Shown here one piece after another: positions 23,739 to 33,452 of a DNA stretch of 64,000 nt. Origin of the DNA: a virus; IMG/VR virus record IMGVR_UViG_3300044825_001064, positions 1-64,000 of that record. One strand, written 5' to 3'. The notes under the pieces are model-generated. The model made no database searches. It saw only the letters and a list, made by a program, of their open reading frames with translations, and was not told the DNA's origin. A program made the translations under genes and the position numbers. Every line of letters starts with the position of its first letter. Within the stretch, counting starts at the first letter, position 1.

Positions 23739-26468
23739 TTATGTCACCTTACGTTTTGCATCTAATAAATATGCGAGAGCGCCCTTGCTCTTGGGCGGTA
23801 ATTTTTTAGGGTCGTGGTTTTGTGCATGTTCCCTAATTAACTGCATCATCTGACTAAGGGCACTTGCCCCTGCATCATTACTACCATTTCCTAGCTTTGA
23901 TACTACATCGGCTGGAATAACAAACTCACCGTCTGCCAACATAGCCGGTACTGAATCGCTTGTGCCATCACCAGGCCCTTTGACGTATGTATTCTCTAAC
24001 GAATTTAACCCACCCTCACTGTAAAACTGTGGGTTGTGGCCTTCTACATTACCGCCAGCCGCATATTCTTTTTGCTCATACTGACCAAACTGCACTGGCC
24101 TAAAACGACGCATACGTTCTAATGGGCTGCCGCGTGTAAGTGTTGGCCGTAATGTTGGACTAGGTGAAGACGGCATTTGCACTTGCTCGCCGTCTGCATA
24201 CTTTTGGATTGGCGTTGCAAGATGATTTAACGCAGACATAAAATGCGACGTAGAACCACCATTTGCAGCATTAAAAGTAATGGGCGCAGGCTGCTGATAG
24301 CCATATTGCGGATTTGGCTGCACTGGATTATAGGTCATTTCAAATTCTGGTTCATCAGCAAATTGGAAAGCTGATCCTTTAATTAAATTTGGTGTTAAAT
24401 GTTGAATGTCCGGAGCTTCAATTGGGCGCTGCACTTGTGGCTGTGGTTGAGGTGTAGTTCCGGTATCCGTGCCAGTGCCACCACCACCAGTACTGGTATC
24501 CATGAATGATGATCCAGCGCCTAACAGTGCCGATCCCAACAGTCCTAAATTAAGCCCTGTTCCGCCAGTGCTTCCGGTGCCGGTTCCAGTGCCTGTGCCA
24601 GTGCCGCCTGTTCCAGTGCCAGTACTAGGTGGCCGTGGTCTGGGGGTGCGTACGGTTTTATTTGCGACATTAAACATCCCCAAATTAATCCCTTTAAAGG
24701 GACTAGTAGTACCTTCTGCACTAGTCTGTCTAACTAAATCGCCGTCAGCATTGTAAATATCTTTACTACCGTCAGGATTTGTAACGGTAATTTCGCCGGT
24801 ATTTGGATCAGTCGTATAATTTAAGTTATACTTTGTTGGTGCGGCTTCTGCAATGTACGCGTCTGGGTCATTTGGGTTTGTTGACAGATTATAATAACCT
24901 GCCGAGGCACCTTCCTCTAATGGTGCACCAGCACCTTGCGCTATCGGCACTAACGTTATTTCGTTGCCTTCGGGGTCTTTACCAACCACACTCCACATTC
25001 CAGTGTTTGGATTCTGTTTATAAACACCCTCTACTTTTGCAACAACGTCTTTTTCACTTTGAGACTCGTCTTGCGCGCCAAAACTTCCAGCAACGTTTCT
25101 TGTCATTAAGTCTTGAACGTTACGTGCTGCTTCTCCAGGATCTACACCTTGAAGCAACTGTGACTGGAATGCAGCTTTGTACTCAGGCGGTAAATCAGAA
25201 ATTTGCGCTTCAGCTTCTGCTTTGTTAACTTCGTACAACTCTTTTACTTCGGCAATTGCTGCCATGCCGTCTTCACCTTTTGCAACGGCTTGGTCGTAAA
25301 TTTCTTTGTAGTATGTTGGTAAACGATTTGCTGACTCATTAATAGCAGCTTGACGCTCAGTTAATTCTGTTGCCGTTTCGCTAAAATTACCATACGCAGC
25401 TTCCAACGCATCGCCAGCATCAACAAGTTCAGCTTGTTGCTGAACAAGTATTTCATTTAATGGTTCAATCTGACCTTTTAATTCCGTCAATTTAGCATTG
25501 GTCTGATTGAAGTCTGCTAAGTTTGCTTCACGCTGTGCGTTTAGCTCATTAAATTTTTCCGCTGCTGCTTGCATGCCTGACACGTCTTTCGCATCTTTAG
25601 CGGCATAGTATTGAGCTTTATATTCTTCCAACTGCGGATCTATTTCCGCATTTTTTTCTTCAGCAGCTAATCGTTGCTCTTCAGCTGTTTTGTACAACTC
25701 GTTTGCTTCTTCAATCAACGGATTAATTTTATCTGCGTTTGATTGGTAATTAAATTTTATATCTTGGAATTTGTTTAATGCTTCACTTAATGCGGAGTTT
25801 ACAATTCCATAAGCTGCAGTATTGGCAATTGCTTTTTCAATGTCTTTACCAGTTACGCCAGCAACCGCTGCAGCTGCACCAACGTTACCAATAATGTTAC
25901 CGGCTGTTTTGCTTAGTTCTGCAATTTGGCCGTTTGTAAATGCGGTGCTTAACGCGCCACTAACTGCACCACTTAATGCGCCAGTAAACGGATCGCGACC
26001 TTGCAATACTGCACTAACTGCATTACCAACACTGCGGCCAGCAGCATTCTGAATAATCTGTACGGTTGAAGGATCTAATCCTTCAGTTACGTTTCTAACA
26101 ACGTCTGCAACAGGAATACCCGCAGTAATACCTGCGCTTAAACCACCGATAATGCCAGCGGTTGCAATCTTACTAATGTCACCACCGTTGACCGCAGCAA
26201 TGGCCGCATTGGCAATAGCGGCATTAGTTGCTGCTGAAATAATAGAACCCATACTACCAGCAACAGCAATCTCAGCAGCAGTAAATCCAGCTAATTGCGC
26301 TGCGGCTACACCAGCACCAAGACCACTTGTTGCAACGGTGATACCAATAGCCATAATGGCCGGAATGGGGTTGCGGCCAATGTTTTCAACAGTTGACCCT
26401 ACCCCTTTAGCAACGCCTTCGACGGCTTTAGCAAGCGGGCTTATTACTGGAATTCCGCCGCCGCTCAT
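23739..26468 (-). CDS. Large ejection-type protein with glycine-zipper membrane region (909 aa)
   Basis: Residues about 30-240 are Ala/Gly-rich with repeated small-residue spacing (PAIMAIGITVATSGLGAGVA), like membrane-active ejection proteins. Residues 245-400 form a long coiled coil (Glu/Ala/Lys/Gln). A Gly-Thr repeat linker lies near 610-650. The C-terminus holds YVKGPGDGTSDSVPAMLADG, then EFVIPADVVSKLGNG, a block found at the end of many phage virion proteins. YAAGGNVEG and FYSEGGLNSL precede it. It overlaps the upstream gene by 4 bp. It probably helps form the genome-delivery channel across the host envelope. Confidence 0.7.
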   Translation of the reverse strand: MSGGGIPVISPLAKAVEGVAKGVGSTVENIGRNPIPAIMAIGITVATSGLGAGVAAAQLAGFTAAEIAVAGSMGSIISAATNAAIANAAIAAVNGGDISKIATAGIIGGLSAGITAGIPVADVVRNVTEGLDPSTVQIIQNAAGRSVGNAVSAVLQGRDPFTGALSGAVSGALSTAFTNGQIAELSKTAGNIIGNVGAAAAVAGVTGKDIEKAIANTAAYGIVNSALSEALNKFQDIKFNYQSNADKINPLIEEANELYKTAEEQRLAAEEKNAEIDPQLEEYKAQYYAAKDAKDVSGMQAAAEKFNELNAQREANLADFNQTNAKLTELKGQIEPLNEILVQQQAELVDAGDALEAAYGNFSETATELTERQAAINESANRLPTYYKEIYDQAVAKGEDGMAAIAEVKELYEVNKAEAEAQISDLPPEYKAAFQSQLLQGVDPGEAARNVQDLMTRNVAGSFGAQDESQSEKDVVAKVEGVYKQNPNTGMWSVVGKDPEGNEITLVPIAQGAGAPLEEGASAGYYNLSTNPNDPDAYIAEAAPTKYNLNYTTDPNTGEITVTNPDGSKDIYNADGDLVRQTSAEGTTSPFKGINLGMFNVANKTVRTPRPRPPSTGTGTGGTGTGTGTGTGSTGGTGLNLGLLGSALLGAGSSFMDTSTGGGGTGTDTGTTPQPQPQVQRPIEAPDIQHLTPNLIKGSAFQFADEPEFEMTYNPVQPNPQYGYQQPAPITFNAANGGSTSHFMSALNHLATPIQKYADGEQVQMPSSPSPTLRPTLTRGSPLERMRRFRPVQFGQYEQKEYAAGGNVEGHNPQFYSEGGLNSLENTYVKGPGDGTSDSVPAMLADGEFVIPADVVSKLGNGSNDAGASALSQMMQLIREHAQNHDPKKLPPKSKGALAYLLDAKRKVT

Positions 26469-26947
26469 TTTGCGTTCACCGTAATAATTTGACCTTTACC
26501 TGTTTCTAAGTCCACCGACTTGGCGGTGTAGTTAATTTTTGCTCGTTTTAGTAATGGCTCAATTGCAATTCCGCTTGACGGAAAAGTCATAGTCTGAATG
26601 CCGGCAACAACCAGCGCTTTTTCCAACTGCATTAAAGTCTTGACAAAAGTCTGCGGGCCGTCGGCCGTAAAGATAAGACCATCGGCGGTTCCGTTTCCTT
26701 TATTGTCCATAAACAAAACGGTATTGTTTGCTCGAATTAAACGGTACTGTGGCTGTTTGACCATATGGGCGATTGCCGAATAGGTCGTTTCTGGATCCAT
26801 ATTCAAGTTGAATTTTTTGATATCATGTTCAATGATGTCGTAAATCTCCATCTCTTTGACGTTGGCCTTGTTCAAACCACCTTCTTTAGAGACGTGTTCA
26901 AGCCCACCTTGGGAGCCGTCATTTTGTGGTGATTTGTTATCGGTCAT
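26465..26947 (-). CDS. Hypothetical protein (160 aa) opening the ejection operon
   Basis: First gene after a phage promoter motif. The N-terminal 25 residues are Gly/Ser/Asn-rich and flexible. The rest is alpha/beta with NNTVLFMDNKGNGTADGLIF and a C-terminal LLKRAKINYTAKSV. This somewhat resembles an acyltransferase-like fold but lacks a clear acetyl-CoA motif. Overlaps the 909-aa gene. Probably a virion-associated or assembly protein. Confidence 0.62.
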   Translation of the reverse strand: MTDNKSPQNDGSQGGLEHVSKEGGLNKANVKEMEIYDIIEHDIKKFNLNMDPETTYSAIAHMVKQPQYRLIRANNTVLFMDNKGNGTADGLIFTADGPQTFVKTLMQLEKALVVAGIQTMTFPSSGIAIEPLLKRAKINYTAKSVDLETGKGQIITVNAK

Positions 26948-26972
26948 TTGTGGATAAATCCTTGAATTGTCC

Positions 26973-26989
26973 TATATACACTAATACGC
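26973..26989 (-). promoter_or_regulatory. Phage promoter motif, ejection operon
   Basis: Minus-strand GCGTATTAGT (26989-26980), GTATAT, then A at 26973. The next gene starts at 26947. It would drive the run of genes down to 19340. Confidence 0.75.
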
Positions 26990-27012
26990 AATAAACGGCA
27001 TTTTTGCCCTAA

Positions 27013-27264
27013 TTACTGGGTCACGCCGTTAATAATGATGGAGCATTGGTGCGCCCAGTCTTGCCAGTTTTCGTATAGATCTGGGTCCGGAACAGGCGCC
27101 GTTAAAAACGTAGGCAACTGCACTAGATTCTTAGCCGTAAATCTCCAGTTCTCTTCCGTGGAATACGGAATGATCTCTTCGGAAAAGTACATAATTAAAT
27201 TGCCATTCCAGTCTTCCCAAGTAGAATAGTCCGGAACAAACGGAAAGAACCCTTGTACAGACAT
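27013..27264 (-). CDS. Small tail/neck-associated protein (83 aa)
   Basis: Tryptophan-rich and acidic (DYSTWEDWNGNLIMYF; ENWQDWAHQC). Its start overlaps the stop of the gp10-like gene by one base (ATGA-type junction), suggesting a stoichiometric partner. Last gene of its transcription unit before the next promoter motif. No family name. Confidence 0.6.
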   Translation of the reverse strand: MSVQGFFPFVPDYSTWEDWNGNLIMYFSEEIIPYSTEENWRFTAKNLVQLPTFLTAPVPDPDLYENWQDWAHQCSIIINGVTQ

Positions 27265-29393
27265 TACGGCCTTTCGTCACCGTACTCCGCGGTGATCAAA
27301 ATACGGCCCATTTCATAGTTGCCATTAATTGCGTTTGAGGTAAATTGTAGGCGCATTTCACGATGCTCTATACGCAAGTCAATCTTTTCCGTATCCGGGC
27401 CAAAAGAATATGGGCCGTTAACTTGTGTGCCGCCCCTAGCAAACTTTTCACCTAAGATATTTAAAGTCATTTCGCCGCCTTGTACAAAGTCTGGCTCAAT
27501 ACGACGAAGGTGCATGCGTCGATTAATAGCCTGATTGGTATCTTGTGACGGATCCCCGCCAACCCAACTGATGTCGCAAGTTGTAATGCTAGATGTAATA
27601 GCCGTTTCAGCCGTAAATCCAACCCGGTTTAAACCAAACTCATGCTGCCAAATTCCGTATCCACCACTAACTACGTACACGGGCGCGCCCACTGGTACTG
27701 GCGGAATAAACGGAGTTTCTACTGTAACTAAAGTAACACCAGGGGGCGGAACGTTTAGATTGTAAATAAGCTGACTGGTTAAAACGCGATGAAATGTATC
27801 TGCTCCGGTTTTAGAAGTTGTAACATATTCCCCAGGGGTAATAATTGATGTTGCATCGCCTTCTAAATAAAACTGATACGCTGTAGGCGCGGTTAATGTG
27901 GGCGGAGTTGCAACCGTTACATATGGAATACTATAGCGTACGTCATAGTTCCAATCAGCCCAAATCGGCGTTGGGAAAATTTCTGTAGTGTAGCCACAGG
28001 AACGTTGTGCACCGGTTGCACTGCCAGCGTCGTACCAGATCTTATCTTTTACGTTATAGATAATAGCATCGGTACATTCTGTTGCAGTGCCGCGAGGATA
28101 AAAGAACCAAATCTCGTTGTACCTTGGGACCTTAGTAGCCCATACTTTTTGGCGTTGTTGGTAGTTAAGGTTATCAAATAGCCAGTTTACGTTCTTATCA
28201 TTTGGCAAAACACTAACTTGTCCGTTATACAAATAGAAACGGTCAACGCCCATCCAGTAGTACAATCCGTCCATCTCAACAACTGCCGAAGAAGACATGA
28301 TAGAGATTTGGCTGGAAATAATATCATAACGCCAATACAGCGGAGCAGTTCCGGTAAACGAAACGCGAATCAAACTGTCAGTTGCCCAGAACAAACCGGA
28401 CGGTGAATTGGTACCACCGCGAACTGGCAGACCCTTAACAATTTTAGACGACGCCATGTTGACCTGGTTGGCTGTTGGGCCGTTCCAATCAGACAAATTT
28501 TGTGCGTTGTACGTTGTGTAACTTGCGTTTGTGTCTACGTGATTGTTGGCGATAAAGCCGTTTGAACCGTAAACAAATAAGAACGGATACAAAACGCAAA
28601 CACCGCCGTCAGCTTCAATCGGACGATACGTTGGATTTTGACCACCGCTATCTGCTAAAACTGAAAACGTCCACTGTTGCAATGAGTCAGGTTGTATGTT
28701 ACCCACATAAATAGGGGTCTCAATACCATTATCAATATTAAAGAGGTTTAGTCCTGGATGGGCAATTAACTGTAGATCACCACCCGACGGGACGTACTGC
28801 AAATCAAATTGCCATAGCAAACGGCTGTCCGGCAAAATAGGGGGTTGGTATGTCCATACATCTGTGACTGTTACCCCCACACCAAGCGCTGGAGAAAAGT
28901 TAACCGTAGTAGTTGCAGAAGCAAATGATGAACTTGTAACAGTATAAACAACCGGATTGCTTTGATCAAAAATAATTTCTAAGCCTGCCGGAAACGCTGC
29001 AGTTACATCCGTGTTGGGCGTTGTAATATCAAACGAAGTTGTTGTGTTTGCGGAAATTGCAAACTCGTTGTATCCTGGTTGAAATATACCAAAAAACGGA
29101 CCACTACCAACGCCTAATGTTGTTCCAGTTGTAAAAACATCAAGGGTGTTTTCTGTACCTACAAAAACATAGTTAACGCCGTTGTAAGCGTTGGAAATCA
29201 TTCCGCGGCCAATGCCGCTAAGTGTGGCAAACAATTGACGATAGCCGCCCATTTTCTTAGGCGTGCCGCGTTGAAAACGACACCATACACCGTCAGTAAA
29301 TTCGCGCGATTCAAATACAGTACCGTCCCGTTTAATACCAGGAACAATACCAAGCGTATAAATTAAATTATACTGCTGATTTGCATCCGCCAT
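27264..29393 (-). CDS. P22 gp10-like packaged-DNA stabilisation / tail hub protein (709 aa)
   Basis: The N-terminus (LIYTLGIVPGIKRDGTVF; GVWCRFQRGTPKKMGGYRQL; GIGRGMISNAYNGVNYVFVG) follows the pattern of P22 gp10-type proteins. These close the portal channel after packaging and carry the tailspikes. The remainder is beta-rich, with repeated Y/W strands in keeping with a propeller fold. At 709 aa it is longer than P22 gp10 (472 aa); extra segments of about 100 residues lie near 130-190 and 480-560. Neighbours are neck and fibre genes, as expected. Confidence 0.72.
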   Translation of the reverse strand: MADANQQYNLIYTLGIVPGIKRDGTVFESREFTDGVWCRFQRGTPKKMGGYRQLFATLSGIGRGMISNAYNGVNYVFVGTENTLDVFTTGTTLGVGSGPFFGIFQPGYNEFAISANTTTSFDITTPNTDVTAAFPAGLEIIFDQSNPVVYTVTSSSFASATTTVNFSPALGVGVTVTDVWTYQPPILPDSRLLWQFDLQYVPSGGDLQLIAHPGLNLFNIDNGIETPIYVGNIQPDSLQQWTFSVLADSGGQNPTYRPIEADGGVCVLYPFLFVYGSNGFIANNHVDTNASYTTYNAQNLSDWNGPTANQVNMASSKIVKGLPVRGGTNSPSGLFWATDSLIRVSFTGTAPLYWRYDIISSQISIMSSSAVVEMDGLYYWMGVDRFYLYNGQVSVLPNDKNVNWLFDNLNYQQRQKVWATKVPRYNEIWFFYPRGTATECTDAIIYNVKDKIWYDAGSATGAQRSCGYTTEIFPTPIWADWNYDVRYSIPYVTVATPPTLTAPTAYQFYLEGDATSIITPGEYVTTSKTGADTFHRVLTSQLIYNLNVPPPGVTLVTVETPFIPPVPVGAPVYVVSGGYGIWQHEFGLNRVGFTAETAITSSITTCDISWVGGDPSQDTNQAINRRMHLRRIEPDFVQGGEMTLNILGEKFARGGTQVNGPYSFGPDTEKIDLRIEHREMRLQFTSNAINGNYEMGRILITAEYGDERP

Positions 29394-30659
29394 TTAGAAC
29401 TGTCCGCCAGTAATAAGAGATGCCGTAAATTGGGCAGGGGTTCTAATTTGAGGGCTGAGAGTATTAGAGTTATTAATCTCCAACATTTGTGTTGAGTTTG
29501 CGGTTAGACCCAAAACACTAGTGCCGACCAAATACATACCGGTGTGGTTATCGTTATTAAACGTATAAGACGGCGCAGAAGCTGAACCGTTTACTGCAAA
29601 AAACACGCCAGTAGTTGTTTGGTTCAATACATACAATACGTTACCATCGCTAAGAAATGTCACAACCTGACCAGCAGACACAATAATTGGAGACTGTGCA
29701 CTTCCGGATAATTGGAATGTCAGGTTATATGTGCCGTTTTGCGTGTCGTTGACCACAAAATAAATCTGAGTAATGGCCGGTAGTGTAATTGCCAGGGTTT
29801 GTGTTCTGGAGCCAGATAGCGCAACATACGTTTGAATGATTGGTGCATTGGCAACCAAACTAAACGTATTGCCTACGATCGAATCTACGTCATACACAGC
29901 CGATGTAAAGGTACTGTTTGCAGGAACTGTGTATCCGATCGTTGTGTAGTTTCCGGTGGCCGAATCAAACATGATGAAACCAGAATCGCCGGGAGTAGTT
30001 TCAATGCTAGGTAATCCGTTAATTGTAGAAGTAGATTGGCCTTGAATAGTTAGCGTTCCAGTTCCGGAATTTCTAAAACCAATATACCAACCGTCATTAA
30101 TGTCTCCCACAGCTGGCAATGTGATTGTGCCATTACCGCTTGTCCAAACATATGTCGCGGCGCGACTTGTTGCATTTAATGTTGGTGTAGCAGTTATTTC
30201 TATAATGTTTTGCGTAGTGTTAAGTACGCCATTAAGAGCCACTAAACCGTAGCCAGCCAAACTAGCTGCATCGGCTGCCGAAGTGCCAGTTCCAAATGTA
30301 ATGTTAGCCCACGTACCTGCCTCAGTACTGTTGTCCTCTAACCAAAAATATTTAGATACGCCAGGGTTTACTAAAACAGACTGAGAACCATCAAAATCCG
30401 CTACAAAAAATGCTTGTGCTCCGCTGTTAATAATTAAAATATCAGAACCGACAGAACCTTGATCAGCTTGCGGTAAAAAAATGTTTCTATTGGCGTTTGA
30501 TGCGGAGGCATCAATAATACGAGCAGCAGGAACTTGGGTTGGATTAACAACCGCAGGCCAATACAGTTGTACGTTTTCGCTAAACTGTAAGTTGTAATAT
30601 GATACGTCTGTTGGCTGAATGACGTTGCCGGTAAACGGCGAGGTAAATGTTTGTGGCAT
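29394..30659 (-). CDS. Tail fibre / needle-like protein (421 aa)
   Basis: Beta-rich Ser/Thr/Asn-rich protein with repeated segments of the type GTITLPAVGDINDGWYIGF, as in trimeric phage fibres. The C-terminus (SYTFNNDNHTGMYLVGTSVL, then GLTANSTQMLEINNS) is the phage fibre head-domain pattern G-M-Y-x-x-G-x-x-x-L-G-x-x-x-N. One base separates it from the gp10-like gene. Likely a short tail fibre or plug of the neck. Confidence 0.7.
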   Translation of the reverse strand: MPQTFTSPFTGNVIQPTDVSYYNLQFSENVQLYWPAVVNPTQVPAARIIDASASNANRNIFLPQADQGSVGSDILIINSGAQAFFVADFDGSQSVLVNPGVSKYFWLEDNSTEAGTWANITFGTGTSAADAASLAGYGLVALNGVLNTTQNIIEITATPTLNATSRAATYVWTSGNGTITLPAVGDINDGWYIGFRNSGTGTLTIQGQSTSTINGLPSIETTPGDSGFIMFDSATGNYTTIGYTVPANSTFTSAVYDVDSIVGNTFSLVANAPIIQTYVALSGSRTQTLAITLPAITQIYFVVNDTQNGTYNLTFQLSGSAQSPIIVSAGQVVTFLSDGNVLYVLNQTTTGVFFAVNGSASAPSYTFNNDNHTGMYLVGTSVLGLTANSTQMLEINNSNTLSPQIRTPAQFTASLITGGQF

Positions 30660-30661
30660 TC

Positions 30662-31282
30662 TTAGGGTTCCTGAATCGATGTGTTTCTATCAAAGCGACG
30701 CGAGTTATCCTCTTTCTTCAAAGCAGCCAATGCGTCGGTGTAATAGCTTTTCCAAACCGGCAGCTTGTCCAATGCCTTCAAATAGCCTTGAGCTTGCAAC
30801 AACGTGCCAAACAACATGGCCTGCGGACATTCGCGTGTGAATAAATTCTCTTGATTAGTTGAGTCTAATGGCTGAATTAAGCTGTAATAAATCAGCTCAA
30901 CCGGAGTATCTTCTGATGGGGCCGGCGCAAATGTCCAGTTATTGTAATCATAGTCAGCGTAGTACAGTGGCACGCCTGCATCGGATTCTGATTGGTACTG
31001 CGCAATATAGTCTTGTGAACGAAGCAAAAGAGGCTTACCGTTTGTTTTTACTGATACGGTTTTTCTCCAACGTGCTGGCTTAACCATTACTGTTTGGTTT
31101 GCTAATAACGTTGTTTCTACAACGTTTAATTGCAATAGGCTTTTTAACTCAGCGGCAATTGCAGCTTCAGCCAATCCAATTAAACTAGGAATTTGTTCAA
31201 CAAAGCCTAAGTCGTTACGTTCCATATACCGCTGAACGTCCAACACTAGGTTGTCGTAAGTCATTACATATGCGCCGCTCAT
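30662..31282 (-). CDS. Head-tail adaptor-like protein (206 aa)
   Basis: Helical start (YDNLVLDVQRYMERND; IPSLIGLAEAAIAAELKSLL), then a beta domain (PARWRKTVSVKTNGKPLLLR; VPLYYADYDYNNWTFAP) and a final helical hairpin. I recall this arrangement from phage adaptor proteins that sit between portal and tail. The ATGA overlap with the upstream 359-aa gene supports a common structural complex. Confidence 0.65.
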   Translation of the reverse strand: MSGAYVMTYDNLVLDVQRYMERNDLGFVEQIPSLIGLAEAAIAAELKSLLQLNVVETTLLANQTVMVKPARWRKTVSVKTNGKPLLLRSQDYIAQYQSESDAGVPLYYADYDYNNWTFAPAPSEDTPVELIYYSLIQPLDSTNQENLFTRECPQAMLFGTLLQAQGYLKALDKLPVWKSYYTDALAALKKEDNSRRFDRNTSIQEP

Positions 31283-32358
31283 CGTGTATAGTATGAAATA
31301 TTAGGTTGGAAATAAATCGGGCTCTTATCCCGCTCTTCGTTACTTGCATCCATTTCAAGTTGAGCTGCGATTGTCTGCAAGTAGGTAATCCGGTTTGAGT
31401 CAACTTGTGGTAGTTGCATAGCCAGTCTGTGTGACAAACTAGCCTGAATTGAACTAATCCAACGGTTCGGTAGATAAAGCTCGTTGGTCAATGATCCAAC
31501 GTCTGGCATTTGGTTTTCAACAAGCAACTGAAATACTTGATAGTTGTTGTTTGGTACCGGCCACAAATACATCTTAGGTTCAATCTGACGATCGTACCAG
31601 TATTGCAGTGAGCGAACGGATGGGAACTGTTTGTTTGGTAAATTCCAATAATCGTCACGGTTCAAACGTGCCAAGGGAATTACTTGCTGGGATTGCGCAA
31701 ACTGAATGGCGCGTAACGAAAATGTATTCGCGGCGTCACGGTTTTTTAAACGGAAATAATAAAATGGCTGCGTGGCGTTAATTGTGAAGTACGCCCACTC
31801 GCGGTCATTTAAAGTTGTATCGGGAAATGACTCCCAAACATCCCAAGTTGTTCCGTCGTTGCTAACCTCTAAATTAAGTTTGTAAGTTGCGGTGCCGGCG
31901 GGGGCATACGCATTAAAACCAGCATAAAAGATACGAGTTTGGTTGCTATAGCCCGCACCAAACCAATTGTTATTTAACGTGGTAGTTGCGTTGAGGTTTA
32001 AGTCAGCGTTATCGGTTTGATCAAACAGATTAGATACGTTTGGGTTGCTTGTCGGTAACGCAGACGTAATGGATGGATTAACAATGTACACCCAGTTGGC
32101 TTCACGAATGTCAATTGTGCTAGCTGGCAGTGTCAACCACTGCTGGTTAGTTTGCGCACCAATTACTTTATTTTCCAACAACCAAAGATTAACGCCGCGA
32201 TTTGATAAGTTTTGCAGAATATAATACAACGCCTGTTTGCCAGCTTCGACATACTCGGGCGTCATCTCTTCTGCCGCTTTACCAGCATCGCGATACGCGT
32301 ATGAGATCAGTTGATCTACATTGATCTTAGTTTGGTTTTCTGTACCTGAATAGGCCAA
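31279..32358 (-). CDS. P22 gp4-like tail accessory factor (359 aa)
   Basis: The N-terminus INVDQLISYAYRDAGKAAEE, then EYVEAGKQALYYILQNLSNR and GVNLWLLENKV, matches the helical start of head-completion proteins of the P22 gp4 kind. It is followed by a beta-rich extension with an F5/8-type discoidin-like segment (WESFPDTTLNDREWAYFTIN) in the middle. The C-terminus is helical. It is followed by the adaptor-like gene with a 4-bp overlap. The gp4 assignment is by pattern recall. Confidence 0.65.
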   Translation of the reverse strand: MAYSGTENQTKINVDQLISYAYRDAGKAAEEMTPEYVEAGKQALYYILQNLSNRGVNLWLLENKVIGAQTNQQWLTLPASTIDIREANWVYIVNPSITSALPTSNPNVSNLFDQTDNADLNLNATTTLNNNWFGAGYSNQTRIFYAGFNAYAPAGTATYKLNLEVSNDGTTWDVWESFPDTTLNDREWAYFTINATQPFYYFRLKNRDAANTFSLRAIQFAQSQQVIPLARLNRDDYWNLPNKQFPSVRSLQYWYDRQIEPKMYLWPVPNNNYQVFQLLVENQMPDVGSLTNELYLPNRWISSIQASLSHRLAMQLPQVDSNRITYLQTIAAQLEMDASNEERDKSPIYFQPNISYYTR

Positions 32359-32360
32359 GA

Positions 32361-32528
32361 TTATCTCCCGCGGCCAGAAGCTCGCTTAGTTACTTTTTTA
32401 GGTAGATTGGCTTGTGCTTTACCAGCTTTTACAAACTCTTTACCAACCTTCTTGGGAATACCAAGAGTCGATTTGCCAGCAGCTGCAGCGTACATGGCTT
32501 TCATTTGCTGCTCAGATTTCATTGGCAT
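32361..32528 (-). CDS. Small DUF3008-like basic protein (55 aa)
   Basis: Starts [20 protein letters not shown] and ends in a Lys/Arg-rich tail ([13 protein letters not shown]). Its start overlaps the stop of the 280-aa gene by 1 bp. It lies in the gap between two larger structural genes. Similar short MPxKSxxQxxxM proteins (DUF3008) are common in phages. Function unknown; the charge suits DNA or capsid-interior binding. Confidence 0.65.
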   Translation of the reverse strand: MPMKSEQQMKAMYAAAAGKSTLGIPKKVGKEFVKAGKAQANLPKKVTKRASGRGR

Positions 32529-33370
32529 TATTTTGCTCCAAATGCTTTACCAATTGATGCACGACGCTCTTCTGGCGTCATTTTGCCAGGGGTTGCTTGT
32601 GCTGGGCGCTTACCCTCAATGATATCTTGAGCAACTTGGGAAGTAACACCGCCCGTATTCATTTTCTTTACTTTGCCGCCTTTTTTAGCGTAGCCCATTT
32701 TGTTACGTACGTCGGTTGGCAGTTTAGCTAAGCCGGGGTTCTTTTCAGCGTCGACTGATTTAAGAACTGAACCGCCGTCAGCATACTTTTTTACCTTGCC
32801 GCCTTTTTTCTGTCCAGTTACCGGCGTAGCCATACCACCTTGTGTAACTTCTTGCATTGCGTTTGCAAGACCTGGAGGCGTTTGACCCTGAGCTGCTGCA
32901 GCTGCGGCTGCTTTGCGACGCTCCATGGCTAGCCGTTGCTCTCTAGCAATACGGTTTTGCTCGGGCGTTCCCATGACGTTGTTTCTTAAACGTGTGGCGC
33001 CTCTTTCTAGCAATCCACCAACCACAGGCACTTTACCAATCTTACGCAGTAAGCTACCGCCAATATCATCTGGATTATCGGCTACAACTTCTTGACCGTC
33101 GGCATACTTTTTGATTGATTTTCCGCCGCAGTATTTTTTAACAGTGCCAACTTTTTTCTTGGCGCGGCCACCTTTGTTTAATTTAGAAAGATTGGTTTTC
33201 TCACCTTCATGGCTTTGCGTATCGTGCATCTTAAATGCTTTTTTGACGATAGCTTTATCTTGGGCGATGTCTTCACGCATTTCACTCTTTTCAGAATGAC
33301 GGGATTTATACTTTACTGCTTTGCCTTCTTTGAAGCATTGCATTTTGGTTGATTGTTTAAAGCCTTCCAT
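32528..33370 (-). CDS. Lysine-rich internal virion-type protein with GG-V repeats (280 aa)
   Basis: Very basic. The N-terminal [19 protein letters not shown], then [20 protein letters not shown], forms a block I recognise from aquatic podoviruses. It carries repeated short units: [23 protein letters not shown] and [14 protein letters not shown]. These KKxGGxVKK/ADGGxV units recur in other proteins of this phage. It is the first gene after a promoter motif. A DNA-binding internal head protein is plausible. Confidence 0.62.
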   Translation of the reverse strand: MEGFKQSTKMQCFKEGKAVKYKSRHSEKSEMREDIAQDKAIVKKAFKMHDTQSHEGEKTNLSKLNKGGRAKKKVGTVKKYCGGKSIKKYADGQEVVADNPDDIGGSLLRKIGKVPVVGGLLERGATRLRNNVMGTPEQNRIAREQRLAMERRKAAAAAAAQGQTPPGLANAMQEVTQGGMATPVTGQKKGGKVKKYADGGSVLKSVDAEKNPGLAKLPTDVRNKMGYAKKGGKVKKMNTGGVTSQVAQDIIEGKRPAQATPGKMTPEERRASIGKAFGAK

Positions 33371-33416
33371 GTTGATTCCTCGAGGTTAAATGGTGAAAAA
33401 AGGGTGATCAATCCCT

Positions 33417-33433
33417 TATATTTACTAATACGC
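33417..33433 (-). promoter_or_regulatory. Phage promoter motif followed by terminator-like hairpin
   Basis: Minus-strand GCGTATTAGT (33433-33424), AAATAT, then A at 33417. TTGACC lies 16 bp before AAATAT. The predicted RNA begins AAGGG-N8-CCCTT followed directly by TTTT, which is a short terminator-like or stabilising hairpin at the very 5' end. Confidence 0.72.
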
Positions 33434-33452
33434 TGAAAAGGTCAAAAACGCC

